From contig NZ_BJOG01000008.1 in the NCBI RefSeq assembly GCF_006540085.1, positions 425,076 through 489,075 on the forward strand: a DNA stretch of 64,000 nucleotides. Direction: 5' to 3'. The stretch comes from Microbacterium oxydans. Lineage in GTDB: Bacteria; Actinomycetota; Actinomycetes; Actinomycetales; Microbacteriaceae. Each line of letters starts with the position of its first letter. The stretch's first letter is position 1. The notes under the pieces were generated by a model, which saw only the letters and a list, made by a program, of their open reading frames with translations, was not told the origin of the DNA and ran no database searches. A program made the translations under genes and the position numbers. This document shows, piece after piece, positions 29,195 through 38,800 of this stretch.

Positions 29195-30652
29195 TCAGCC
29201 GCGCTCGGGGGTGTGCACGCGGGCGAGGAAGCGCTCGGTGCGCGGCGACGGACCCCGCGGATCCAGCAGCGAGACGACGACCGTGACCGCTGTAGCGAGC
29301 GGGATCGTCCATGCGGCGGGCTGCGCGAGATAGGGCGCCGCTGCTCCGATGCCGCCGACCGCCGCGTGCACGAGCAGGGCGAGTCCCGCAGCGCACCCAC
29401 CCGACACCATTCCGGCCACCGCACCTCGTGCGGTGAGCCCCCGCCACCACACGCCGAGCAGCACGACCGGCGAGAGGGTCGACGCCGCCACCACGAACAC
29501 GACACCCACGCTCGACCCGAGGCCCGCCGGGGCCGTGAGCAGCGCCACGGCGAGCGGCACCAGGGCACAGAGCACCGCCGACAGCCGGAACGACCGCACG
29601 GATCCGGAGAACACGTCCTGGCTGATCACACCGGCGAGCGACACGACGAGGCCGGCCGATGTCGCCAGAAACGCTGCGAACGCTCCGGCGACGATCAGCG
29701 CGGTCAACAGTTCACCGAACGCCCCGGGGAAGACGCGCGAGGGGAGCAGCAGCACCACCGTGTCGGCGACACCGGGCACCGCGAGGTCGGGAGCGGCGAT
29801 GCGCGCAAGCAGCCCCATCGTGCTCGACACCGCGTAGAAGGCGCTCACCATGCCGATCACGATCACGGTCGTGCGCCGTGCGGACACCCCGGTCGGACTC
29901 GTGTAGAAGCGCACCAGCACGTGCGGTAGACCCATCGTGCCCAGCAGCAGCGCGAGCAGGAGCGAGGCGGTCTCGTAGGCGTCGAACCCCGAGGGCCCGG
30001 CCTCGACGGGGAACACCAGCGCCGGATCGAAGTCGTGCGGACCCCCACTGAGGGCGAACGCGATGAACACCACGGGCACTAGAAGCGCGGTGAGCTTGAG
30101 CCAGTACTGGAAAGCCTGCACGTAGGTGATCGCCCGCATCCCGCCCGCGGCCACCGCCGCGGCCACGAGCACGGCGACGGTCACGGCTCCCACCCATTCC
30201 GGCAGACCGGCGACGACCAGCAGGGTCAGCCCCGCTCCGTGCAGCTGCGGCACGATGTAGAGCCAGCCGATGACCAGCACCGCGACGCTCGTGACCCGGC
30301 GCGCCGACGGCGACTCCAACCGCGCCTCGATGAAGTCCGGGATCGTGTAGGCCCCGCTGCGCCGAAGGGGTGCCGCGACGAATGCCAGGACCAGGAGATA
30401 GCCGGCAGCGTAGCCGATGGGGAACCAGAAGCCACGGGCGCCGTCGAGCAGCACGAGGCCGGACAGCCCGAGGAACGTGCCGGCCGAGAGGTACTCGCCG
30501 CTGATCGCCGAGGCGTTCCATACCGGCCGCACGGTGCGGGACGCGACGAAGAAGTCGCCGGTCGTGCGCGAGATGCGCAGACCGTAGACGCCGATCAGCA
30601 GCGTCGCGACGATCACGAGCGCGACGCCGATGAGGTCGAGCACCGCATTCAT
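29195..30652 (-). CDS. sodium:solute symporter, ActP/MctC-like monocarboxylate uptake
   Basis: From ATG 30652, which overlaps the DUF485 stop (ATGA), the protein has 485 residues and about 13 hydrophobic segments in the SSS fold. DUF485 and ActP-like symporters are a classical pair for acetate, pyruvate or propionate uptake. SGEYLSAGTFLGLSGL in helix 1-2, and GRFYTSP-type RFYTSPTGVSARRT, resemble the family. It is the last gene of a six-gene unit containing CstA and a LytS/LytTR pair, so its substrate is most likely pyruvate or acetate. Confidence 0.85.
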   Translation of the reverse strand: MNAVLDLIGVALVIVATLLIGVYGLRISRTTGDFFVASRTVRPVWNASAISGEYLSAGTFLGLSGLVLLDGARGFWFPIGYAAGYLLVLAFVAAPLRRSGAYTIPDFIEARLESPSARRVTSVAVLVIGWLYIVPQLHGAGLTLLVVAGLPEWVGAVTVAVLVAAAVAAGGMRAITYVQAFQYWLKLTALLVPVVFIAFALSGGPHDFDPALVFPVEAGPSGFDAYETASLLLALLLGTMGLPHVLVRFYTSPTGVSARRTTVIVIGMVSAFYAVSSTMGLLARIAAPDLAVPGVADTVVLLLPSRVFPGAFGELLTALIVAGAFAAFLATSAGLVVSLAGVISQDVFSGSVRSFRLSAVLCALVPLAVALLTAPAGLGSSVGVVFVVAASTLSPVVLLGVWWRGLTARGAVAGMVSGGCAAGLALLVHAAVGGIGAAAPYLAQPAAWTIPLATAVTVVVSLLDPRGPSPRTERFLARVHTPERG

Positions 30653-31029
30653 TCGCGATCCCGGAGGGCACGATATCGACGTTCGTTGCGCGCTGCGGTG
30701 CGCACGTAGAGCACCGCGAACACCACGATGATCGGATAGAACGCGTACGCCTGCAGCAGCCATGACAACGGCAGGCCCCAGACCATGACCTGCCCGATCT
30801 CCGGAATGAGCGCGATCGCCAGAGTCAGCGCGATGACGACGATCACGAACCCGGCGACCGTTCCGAGTGCGAGTCGCAGCTGACTGCGCATGAGAGCCCT
30901 GGCGTAGACGGCATCCGCCTCGTCGACGGGTGCGCCCGGCAGCGCGATTCCCCGGGTGAAGGCCGCCGGCCGACGATCAGGCAGATCAGCGGTCACCCGC
31001 ACCCGCACGCGCTTCGGCTTCTCCGTCAT
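30649..31029 (-). CDS. DUF485 membrane protein
   Basis: The 126-residue protein has a basic N-terminus, a short linker and two membrane helices (ALGTVAGFVIVVIALTLAIA and the second at ~85-110). DUF485 proteins are the small partners of ActP/MctC-type symporters. Its start and stop overlap the response regulator and symporter genes (ATGA on both sides), so it is tightly coupled to both. Confidence 0.88.
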   Translation of the reverse strand: MTEKPKRVRVRVTADLPDRRPAAFTRGIALPGAPVDEADAVYARALMRSQLRLALGTVAGFVIVVIALTLAIALIPEIGQVMVWGLPLSWLLQAYAFYPIIVVFAVLYVRTAARNERRYRALRDRE

Positions 31030-31763
31030 CCTCCGACCTCCCCGCGCAACAGGGCATCGCGCACCGCTGGCACCAGGCGTCTGCTCACCGGCAGCGAGAC
31101 GGCACCGATCGAGACCGAGGGTTCAGCGCCGGAGAGCCGGGCCTCGGACACGACGGCGATGCGCACGAGCGAGGAGCGATGGATGCGCAGGAACCCGGCT
31201 TCCGCCCACCGCGTCTCGAGTTCCGAGATGGGCGTGCGCACCAGGTGCCCCGCACCGTCGCCGGTGTGCAACCGGGAATAGTCCCCCTGGGCCTGCACCC
31301 AGCGCACCTCGCTGCGACGCACGAACCGCACCACGGATCCGATCGTGACCGGCAGCATCTCGTCGTCGCCGGGCGTCGGAGCCTCCGCGACCTCGACCAC
31401 CCGTCCGACCGCCTGGCGGAGCCGTTCGATGCGCACGGGCTTGAGGAGGTAGTCGGCGGCACGCAGCTCGAACGCCTCCACCGCCCTGGCATCATCGGCG
31501 GTCACGAACACGACGGCGGGCGGTTCCGCGAGGGCGAGCAGCGCACGCGCGAGCTCCATCCCGCCGAGCCCCGGCATGTGGATGTCGAGGAATGCGATCC
31601 GTACGGCCCGCTCCGACAGCAGCCGCAGGGCTTCCGCACCCGATGATGCGGTGACGATCGCGCCGATGCGCGCGTCCGTGCGCAGCAGATGGACCAGCTC
31701 ATCCAGGGCGGGTCTCTCGTCGTCCGCGACGAGCACATCGATCGGTTGCACGCTTCTGGTCAT
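31026..31763 (-). CDS. LytTR response regulator
   Basis: The 245-residue protein has a receiver domain with phospho-acceptor D60 in AFLDIHMPG and acidic pair DD at 14-15, and a C-terminal LytTR DNA-binding domain (~140-240) with FVRRSEVRWVQAQGDYSRLH and FLRIHRSSLV. It pairs with the LytS-like kinase through an ATGA overlap at 31760-31763 and overlaps DUF485 in the same way. In E. coli the related BtsSR and YpdAB systems sense pyruvate and induce transporters; the neighbours here fit that role. Confidence 0.92.
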   Translation of the reverse strand: MTRSVQPIDVLVADDERPALDELVHLLRTDARIGAIVTASSGAEALRLLSERAVRIAFLDIHMPGLGGMELARALLALAEPPAVVFVTADDARAVEAFELRAADYLLKPVRIERLRQAVGRVVEVAEAPTPGDDEMLPVTIGSVVRFVRRSEVRWVQAQGDYSRLHTGDGAGHLVRTPISELETRWAEAGFLRIHRSSLVRIAVVSEARLSGAEPSVSIGAVSLPVSRRLVPAVRDALLRGEVGG

Positions 31764-32950
31764 GCTCGGCCGTCGCCGTCCGGGTCGTGCTGCGGCTGGG
31801 ACTTCGGGACCCGCATGCGCACCAGGGTACCGGCGCCCGTGTTCGTCTCGACCACCAGAGCGCCGTCCGCCCCGTAGAGCTGGCGGAGCCGGGTGTCGAC
31901 GTTGCGGAGTCCCACGTGGACCCCGTCGTCGCCGGCGGTGAGCGTCGCATGAAGAGCCTCGGGGTCCATGCCCACCCCGTCGTCCTCGACCGTGATCTCG
32001 GTGTGGGTGCCGTCGTCGCGTGAGGCGATGCGGATCTCCCCTCCCCCTTCGCCGGGCTCGAGCCCGTGACGGACGGCGTTCTCGACCAGCGGCTGCACCG
32101 AGAGGAACGGGATGACGGTGGCCAGCGTCTCCGGTGCGATCTGCAGCGTCACGCGCAGACGGTCCCCGAACCGCGCTCGTTCGAGCTCGAGATACGAGTG
32201 GATGCTGCCGAGCTCGTCGGCCACCGTCGTGAACTCCCCCTGGCGCCGGAAGGAGTAGCGGGTGAAGTCGGCGAACTCCAGCACCAGCTCGCGCGCGCGT
32301 GCGGGGTCGGTGAGCACGAAGGAGGCGATCGCCGTGAGGGCGTTGTAGATGAAATGCGGCGAGATCTGCGCACGCAGCGAGCGCAGCTCCGCCTCGGCCA
32401 GCTGCGTCCTGGACGCGTCGAGTCCGCCGAGCTCGACCTGCGCGGCACACCAGTCGGCCACCTCCTCCGAGGCACGCACCAGCGCGGCACGGACGGGCGC
32501 CGCGAAGGCGACCACGACGCCGATCACGCGTCCATCGACCAGGATGGGCGCCCCGACGGCCTCGAGGTCGTCGTCGGCACCGGGCGCGGGGAAGACCTGC
32601 CTGCGTCCCGACTCCCCGACCCTGGCGGCGATGCGGCGGGCAGCGGATTCCAGTCCGTCGGACGGCCCGTCGAACGACACCGTGCCCTCGGCGCTGACGA
32701 TCGCGACCGCCGCGCTGCCGAGGAGCACCCGCAGGTGACGCGCGGCCTTGACGACGTCGGGGGCGGACAGTCCAGCGCGCAGATGCGGTGCCGCCAGACT
32801 CGCCTGATGCAGCACGGTGAGGGCGGCCTGTTCGGCGTCGCTCCCCAGCTCGGCGGCGCCGCGGGCGAGTCGACGTGCGAGCAGGAGGAGCACCGAGAGG
32901 ACGATGCCGCCGAGCACGCCGAGGATCGCTGCGAGAACGACGTCGGTCAT
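31760..32950 (-). CDS. LytS-type sensor histidine kinase, one membrane helix plus GAF domain
   Basis: The 396-residue protein has one N-terminal helix (~4-25) instead of the multi-helix 5TM-LYT sensor of E. coli BtsS. A GAF-like domain (~40-170), a His_kinase domain with phosphorylated H199 in AQISPHFIYNAL, and an HATPase_c with VENAVRHGLEPGEGGG follow. It therefore likely senses an internal or membrane-proximal signal. It overlaps its LytTR partner and stands 28 nt after the yjiX-like gene, so it is part of the six-gene operon. Confidence 0.9.
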   Translation of the reverse strand: MTDVVLAAILGVLGGIVLSVLLLLARRLARGAAELGSDAEQAALTVLHQASLAAPHLRAGLSAPDVVKAARHLRVLLGSAAVAIVSAEGTVSFDGPSDGLESAARRIAARVGESGRRQVFPAPGADDDLEAVGAPILVDGRVIGVVVAFAAPVRAALVRASEEVADWCAAQVELGGLDASRTQLAEAELRSLRAQISPHFIYNALTAIASFVLTDPARARELVLEFADFTRYSFRRQGEFTTVADELGSIHSYLELERARFGDRLRVTLQIAPETLATVIPFLSVQPLVENAVRHGLEPGEGGGEIRIASRDDGTHTEITVEDDGVGMDPEALHATLTAGDDGVHVGLRNVDTRLRQLYGADGALVVETNTGAGTLVRMRVPKSQPQHDPDGDGRA

Positions 32951-32978
32951 GGGTTCAGCCTACGGAGCCGCGCACGCC

Positions 32979-33224
32979 TCAGCAGCAGCGGGCACCGGGG
33001 TTGCGATTCTGGTCGTCCATCCGCTGCCGCCAGAACTGCCGCTCGGTCAGCGGCTCCTCGCCGGGATGCACGCGACCGTGATGGGCGACGTACGTCGCGT
33101 AGGCGCTGTCGCCCATCAGGGTCGTGATGTACCAGCGGATGCCGCGGCCGGCCCGCACCGCGGCGCTGAGCAGCGTCCGCAGGAGGGTGGTCGCGGCATC
33201 CGTCCGACTCGTGGTGTCAGCCAT
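32979..33224 (-). CDS. YbdD/YjiX family small protein
   Basis: The 81-residue protein ends in CC after the pattern GDSAYATYVAHHGRVHPGEE and LTERQFWRQRMDDQN, typical of YbdD/YjiX, whose E. coli members also end in CC. The family follows cstA in many genomes; here it starts 15 nt after the cstA-like stop. Role unknown, presumably accessory to the transporter. Confidence 0.92.
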   Translation of the reverse strand: MADTTSRTDAATTLLRTLLSAAVRAGRGIRWYITTLMGDSAYATYVAHHGRVHPGEEPLTERQFWRQRMDDQNRNPGARCC

Positions 33225-33239
33225 CTCAGTGTCTCGACA

Positions 33240-35525
33240 TCAGTGGGTCGACGCCTTGCGCTCGTCGGCGAGGATCGGCTCCCACTGCTTCTCGAGCTCG
33301 CGTTCTTCGGCGCTGGGCAGGAACCCGGCCGGGGCGAAGCGGCGCGAGGCCACGGGTGCGTCCTCGGTGTTCTCGCCACCACCGTTGCGGATCGCCCTGA
33401 TCGTGACGATCACGGCCGCCACCATCACGATGATCGCCAGGGTCACGAAGATGATCGACAGCGTGCCCTGCACGGCGGTGTTGCGGATGACCGCATCGAG
33501 CACCGCCGGCTCGCCGAGCGAGGTGTCTCCGCTGTCGCGGGCGGCGACGTAGCGGAAGTGATTCGCCCAATAGCCGATGGCCGGCACGGGAGAGGCGATC
33601 TTGTACAGCGACGCCGTGATCGTGACCACCGCGGTGAAGGCCAGAGGCAGCCCGATGATCCACAGCCACTTGATGTAGCTCTTGCCGCGCTTGGCGACGA
33701 TGGCCATCACCACGGCGAGCGCGATCGCGGCGAGCAGCTGGTTGGCGATGCCGAACAGCGGGAAGAAGGTGTTGATGCCGCCGAGCGGGTCGGTGACGCC
33801 GAGGATGAGGATCGCTCCCCAGCCGGCCACCATGATCGCGGTGCAGATCCACACCCCGGGGCGCCAGGAGACGTCGCGGAACTTGGGGAACCAGGCGCCG
33901 ATCGAGTCCTGCAGCATGAACCGGGCGACGCGGGTTCCTGCATCGACGGCCGTGAGGATGAACAGCGCCTCGAACATGATCGCGAAGTGGTACCAGAACG
34001 CCATGAGGGCCTGGCCACCGAGAGCCTGTTGCATGATGTGCGCGAGGCCGAGCGCCAGGGTGGGGGCACCACCGGTGCGCGAGACGATCGACTCCTCCCC
34101 GACAGCCGCTGCCGTGCCTGTGAGCATGTCGGGCGTCAGGTTCACCCCCGTCAGGCCGAGCGAGTTCACGAAGGCCACGGCCCCCTCGACCGTGCCCCCT
34201 GTGGCGGCGGTCGGTGCGTTCATCGCGAAGTAGATGCCCTGGTCGATGGAGATCGCGGCGACGAGTGCCATGATCGCGACGAACGACTCCATGAGCATGC
34301 CGCCGTAGCCGATGAAGCGCGTCTGACGCTCCTTCTCGATGAGCTTCGGGGTGGTGCCGGAGGCGATCAGGGCGTGGAAGCCCGACAGCGCTCCGCAGGC
34401 GATCGTGACGAACAGGAAGGGGAACAGCGGACCGGCGAACACCGGCCCCATGCCGTTCTCACCGAAGATGCTGATGGCGGGGACGGTGATCTCGGGACGG
34501 ACCAGCACGATGGTCCCGGCGAGCATCACGATCACGCCGATCTTCATGAAGGTCGACAGGTAGTCGCGGGGGGCGAGCAGCAGCCACACCGGGAGCACCG
34601 CCGCGATGAATCCGTAGATGATGATGCCCCAGGCGATCGTGGTGCGGTCGAGGTGGAAGATCGCCTGGCCCCACTCGGTGCCGGCGACCCAGCCCCCGCC
34701 GATGATCGCGGCCATGAGCAGCACGAAGCCGATGATCGAGACCTCGGTCACCTTGCCCGGGCGCAGGTAGCGCAGGTACACGCCCATGAACAACGCGATC
34801 GGGATGGTCATCGCGACCGAGAAGACGCCCCACGGGCTCTCCCCGAGCGCGTTGACGACGACGAGGGCGAGGATCGCGACGATGATCAGCATGATCAGCA
34901 GCGAGGCGATGATCGCGGCGGTTCCACCGATCTTGCCGAGTTCCTGACGGGCCATCTGCCCGATCGTGCGACCACCGCGTCGCATCGAGAAGAAGAGCAC
35001 CGTGTAGTCCTGCACGGCGCCTGCGAGCACGACGCCGACGATGATCCAGATCGTGCCGGGGAGGTACCCCATCTGCGCCGCGAGCACGGGGCCGACGAGC
35101 GGGCCGGCACCGGCGATCGCGGCGAAGTGGTGACCGTAGAGCACCCGGCGGTCGGTGGGGACGTAGTCCTTGCCGTCCTGCTTCACCTCGGCGGGGGTGG
35201 CCCGGCGGTCATCGGGTCGGGTGATGTACTTCTCGATCACCTTGGAGTAGAACCGGTAGCCGATCAGGTACGTGCAGACCGCGGCGAACACGAACCAGAT
35301 CGCGTTGACCGTCTCGCCGCGGACGATCGCGAGCATGGTCCAGGCGACGGCACCCAGCAGGGCGATCGCGGCCCACAGGATGATCTTCGGCAGGGTCCAG
35401 CGGTTCGCCTTCTCGTGGTGCTCTTCGGTGAGGGCCACGGGAGGGAGGTTCGGGTCGGTGACGATGATGGGCTCGTCGTCGACGAGTCCGGCGCCGTCGC
35501 GGCGGCGCGACGAAGGTGCGGTCAT
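33240..35525 (-). CDS. CstA-family carbon starvation / pyruvate transporter
   Basis: The 761-residue integral membrane protein has a charged N-terminus and about 16 hydrophobic segments. Key motifs are GHHFAAIAGAGPLVGPVLAA and AGALSGFHALIASGTTPK-like GALSGFHALIASGTTPKLIE. E. coli CstA and BtsT (YjiY) are H+-coupled pyruvate or peptide transporters. It begins the six-gene unit ending with the ActP-like symporter. A GAGGAGACCCC leader precedes ATG at 35525, giving a strong Shine-Dalgarno. Pyruvate is the best guess for its substrate. Confidence 0.92.
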   Translation of the reverse strand: MTAPSSRRRDGAGLVDDEPIIVTDPNLPPVALTEEHHEKANRWTLPKIILWAAIALLGAVAWTMLAIVRGETVNAIWFVFAAVCTYLIGYRFYSKVIEKYITRPDDRRATPAEVKQDGKDYVPTDRRVLYGHHFAAIAGAGPLVGPVLAAQMGYLPGTIWIIVGVVLAGAVQDYTVLFFSMRRGGRTIGQMARQELGKIGGTAAIIASLLIMLIIVAILALVVVNALGESPWGVFSVAMTIPIALFMGVYLRYLRPGKVTEVSIIGFVLLMAAIIGGGWVAGTEWGQAIFHLDRTTIAWGIIIYGFIAAVLPVWLLLAPRDYLSTFMKIGVIVMLAGTIVLVRPEITVPAISIFGENGMGPVFAGPLFPFLFVTIACGALSGFHALIASGTTPKLIEKERQTRFIGYGGMLMESFVAIMALVAAISIDQGIYFAMNAPTAATGGTVEGAVAFVNSLGLTGVNLTPDMLTGTAAAVGEESIVSRTGGAPTLALGLAHIMQQALGGQALMAFWYHFAIMFEALFILTAVDAGTRVARFMLQDSIGAWFPKFRDVSWRPGVWICTAIMVAGWGAILILGVTDPLGGINTFFPLFGIANQLLAAIALAVVMAIVAKRGKSYIKWLWIIGLPLAFTAVVTITASLYKIASPVPAIGYWANHFRYVAARDSGDTSLGEPAVLDAVIRNTAVQGTLSIIFVTLAIIVMVAAVIVTIRAIRNGGGENTEDAPVASRRFAPAGFLPSAEERELEKQWEPILADERKASTH

Positions 35526-35744
35526 GGGGTCTCCTCGGGATACGCGACGTTGCGTTCCCCCACGTTAGGAAGATCCCGCTCCCGACATGACCGCTCGCCG
35601 CGGTTGCTGCGACGAGCGGCGCGGATGGCGCGATGAACGGATACCGGGGATGTCCGTTCGCCCCGCCGCATCAGGCCCTCCCGCCACATCAGGCGGCTGC
35701 CTCGCGAATCGGCCTGTCTCCGCGGGATCGCCTGTTTCCGAGCG

Positions 35745-35796
35745 CCACGCACACGACGCCCCGCGGAAGGGAGACCGCGGGGCGTCGTGTGTGTGT
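35745..35796 (-). terminator. long hairpin after the subtilase gene
   Basis: CACACGACGCCCCGCGG (35750-35766) pairs exactly with 35775-35791 across loop AAGGGAGA, and the stem extends outward by several more pairs. It starts 8 nt beyond the subtilase stop at 35804. No U run follows. Confidence 0.8.
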
Positions 35797-35803
35797 GGAG
35801 GGG

Positions 35804-38800
35804 CTACTCCGGCTTCGCCGTCTCCGGCGCACTCGTCGGAGGCGCGCCCGTCGGTGATGCCTCGGGTGCCGGGGTCTCCGGTGCCGGGGTCTCCGGTGCC
35901 TTCGTCTCCGGTGCCGGGGTCTCCGGTGCCTTCGTCTCGGGCGCCGGAGTCTCCGGAGCCTTCGCCGCCAGCACGTCGACCGTCAGGACGGTGCGCACGT
36001 CGGATTCGCCGTACTGCACGACCCCGAGGTAGCGGGTGCCGGCGGTCAGGCCGGTCCAGCCGAGGTTGTACGACGTCTTCTTGCCGCGCACCGCGGCGAG
36101 CGGGTTCGGCGTTGCCGTGAGGTCACCCTCGCCGTCGGCCAGCACGTTGGCGTAGGTCATGTCCCACGTCATCGGGCCCGTCGTCGAGTAGATGTTCGCC
36201 ACCACCAGGTAGGTTCCGGCCTTCGGCGACGGGATCGTGACCTGTTCGTCCGCCGAGCCGGTGGCCGAACGCCAGCGCTCGTAGTACTGCAGGTCGTCCG
36301 GGCTCACCACCCGGTACACGGTGAGGTCGAGGTCGCTGCCCTTGTCGTCCGACGAATCGAGGTCGAACCGCGAGAGGGTCGTGCCCTCGGGTACGTTCAC
36401 GATCCACGAGACGTCCTTGTTGGCGTCGCCCGACTTCTCGTCACCCGAGTGCCCCTCGACGGGGTTGTCCGCGTCGGCGAGCAGTTCGAACGGCGTCAGA
36501 CCCGAGAGTCCGAGCGCGAGGTCACCGGTGAGACCGGGGGTGATCTCGACAGCGGTGCTGCCGTCGACGCCACTGCCCGTGACCTCGGCCGGCGCATCGG
36601 CCGTGACCGGGAACAGCGCGATCGGCGAGCGCACCGAGTTCTTCGCACTCGTCCAGGTGAGCGAACCGGTGGCCCACTGCTCCACCGGAGCCGTGGCGTT
36701 GTCGAAGGTCACCGTGAACGTCTTGGTCTGGCCCGGACGGTCGAACTTCAACTGCTGCGGCGTGACCTTGACGTTCACTCCGGGCACCGAGGCCTTGGCC
36801 GTGAAGGTGCCCTTCTCGGTCGAGGTCACCGTGCGGGTGACGGTCTGTGCGCTGGTCAGGGAGCCGATCGAGATCGACGCCTGGTTCAGATCGCTGCCGT
36901 CGATGGGGTCGATGCCGGGGAAGTCCGACAGTCCCTTCCCGTCGAGGAACGCCGCCCAGTCCTTCACACCGTTGAGGTAGAGCAGACCCGGGTTCAGGTA
37001 GCGCTTCGGGTCGACCTGGCCTGCACCCTGCTCGAACGGATTCGTGTTCTTCGATCCGTCGGGCAGCACGGTGTCGTAGGCGGTGGTCATCATCGCCGAC
37101 TTGATCTCCGCTGGCGTCGCCTTGGGGTGCTCGCCGAGGTAGAGCGCGGCGAGGCCGGCCACGTGCGGGGAGGCCATCGACGTGCCGGAGAGGATGCCGA
37201 ACGTCGGCTTCTCCCCCGGAGCGTTCTCGGTCGCCGCGAGGATCGCGACACCGGGAGCCGCGACATCCGGCTTCATCACGTCGCTGCCGTCGGCCAGCAT
37301 GGGCCCGCGGCTCGAGAAGCCCGCGATCTGCGGGGTCGGGGTGACGACGCCGGTGGTGTTCTCACCCACAAGGGTGATGGGACGATCCACGCCGCCCTGC
37401 ACATACGCGAGCACGGCCGCGCGGTGCACGGCGTTCAGGTGCACGGTCGGCACCGCGTGGAAGTCGTTGTCGAGCGAGTCGGCGCCGCCGGGCACGTTCA
37501 CGAGCACCATGCCCATGCCGCCGGCGTCCTTCACGACCTGCGACTTCTCGGCGCGGGCGTTGCCGCCACGGTCGCAGACCACGATGTGTCCGGCGACCTT
37601 GGCAGGATCGAGGGTGCCGGGCAGGCAGAGCTGCGGGGTGACGGCGCCCGCCGCCGCGGCGTCGACTGCGGCGATCGACGGGCCGGTGACCTTCTGACCG
37701 AACGGCACGCTCACCGAGGCTCCGGCCTGCGCGAACCCGTCGAACTGCACGGTGCCCTCCCAGGTCGGGATGGTCGATGCGGCCACCGTGGTGTACCAGG
37801 GCGAGGCGTGGTCTGCCGTGACCGGGTCAGGTCCGTCGTTGCCGGCGCTCGTCGCCACGAAGACGCCTGCTGCTGCGGCGTTGAAGAACGCGAGGTCCTC
37901 CGGGGCCATCACGGTGCTCGCAGCTCCGCCGCCGATGGAGTAGTTGATCACGTCGACGCCGTCGGCGACGGCCTGGTCGATCGCGGCGATCAGGTCGCTC
38001 TGCGCGCAGATGTCGTCGGTGGTGACCGTCGTGTCGGGGCCGACGTAGCAGGCCTTGTACGCCGAGATCTTCGCGGCCGGGGCGACACCCGAGATCGTGC
38101 CGAAATCGACGTTCTCGATGCTGGCCTTGACCTTGAAGTTGCCCGCCGCCGTGCTCGCGGTGTGCGAGCCGTGGCCGTCGCCGTCACGCGGCGAGAGGTA
38201 GTCGTACTGGAAGTCGAAGCCGGCGGCCTCGGCCCCGGCGTAGAAGTACTGTCCGCCGATGAGCTTCGAGGAGTAGTCGCTGGTGTCCCAGTCCTGACCC
38301 TCGACCATCGCGGCCTGGAACTGCCCGCCGTCGGACTTGTCGAAGTAGACGTAGGTGCCGTCGGTGTAAGGCTGCCCGCCCTTGTTGCGGTTGTGCTGCT
38401 TCTTCTGCTTCTTGATCTTCTTCCCCTCGAAGGAGGGGTGCTCGGGGGCGATGCCGGTGTCGATCACACCGACGACGACGCCCTCTCCGGCGGTCGCGAC
38501 CCCTCCGGTCTGCTGCCACACTCCGCCCTTGCCCTTGCGGTCGTCGCCGAGGCCGAGGTAGTCGGTCGAGCTCTGCGCGTCGGGGTGACGGATCTCATCC
38601 GGGTAGACGCCGAGGACGTCCTTCGAGGCGCGGAGCGCATCGACCTGCTCGCCGCTGAGGTCGGCGCTGAAGCCGTTGAGGACGACCTGATAGGTGGTGT
38701 CCGGCGTGACCCCGATGTCGCTGACGAGGTCTTCCTGCTCGGTCTGGAGATGTTCGACGTAGCGCTGCGAATCCTGCGACTGCGTCTCGAGCTGGTCGCC

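Noticed and set aside
30653..30763. N-terminal extension of the sodium:solute symporter
   Set aside because: It overlaps DUF485 and has no membrane or family features; ATG 30652 overlaps the DUF485 stop in the usual way.
35591..35619. CCGCTCG/CGAGCGG hairpin upstream of cstA as a riboswitch or attenuator
   Set aside because: The stem is only 7 bp and there is no accompanying structure or conserved element.
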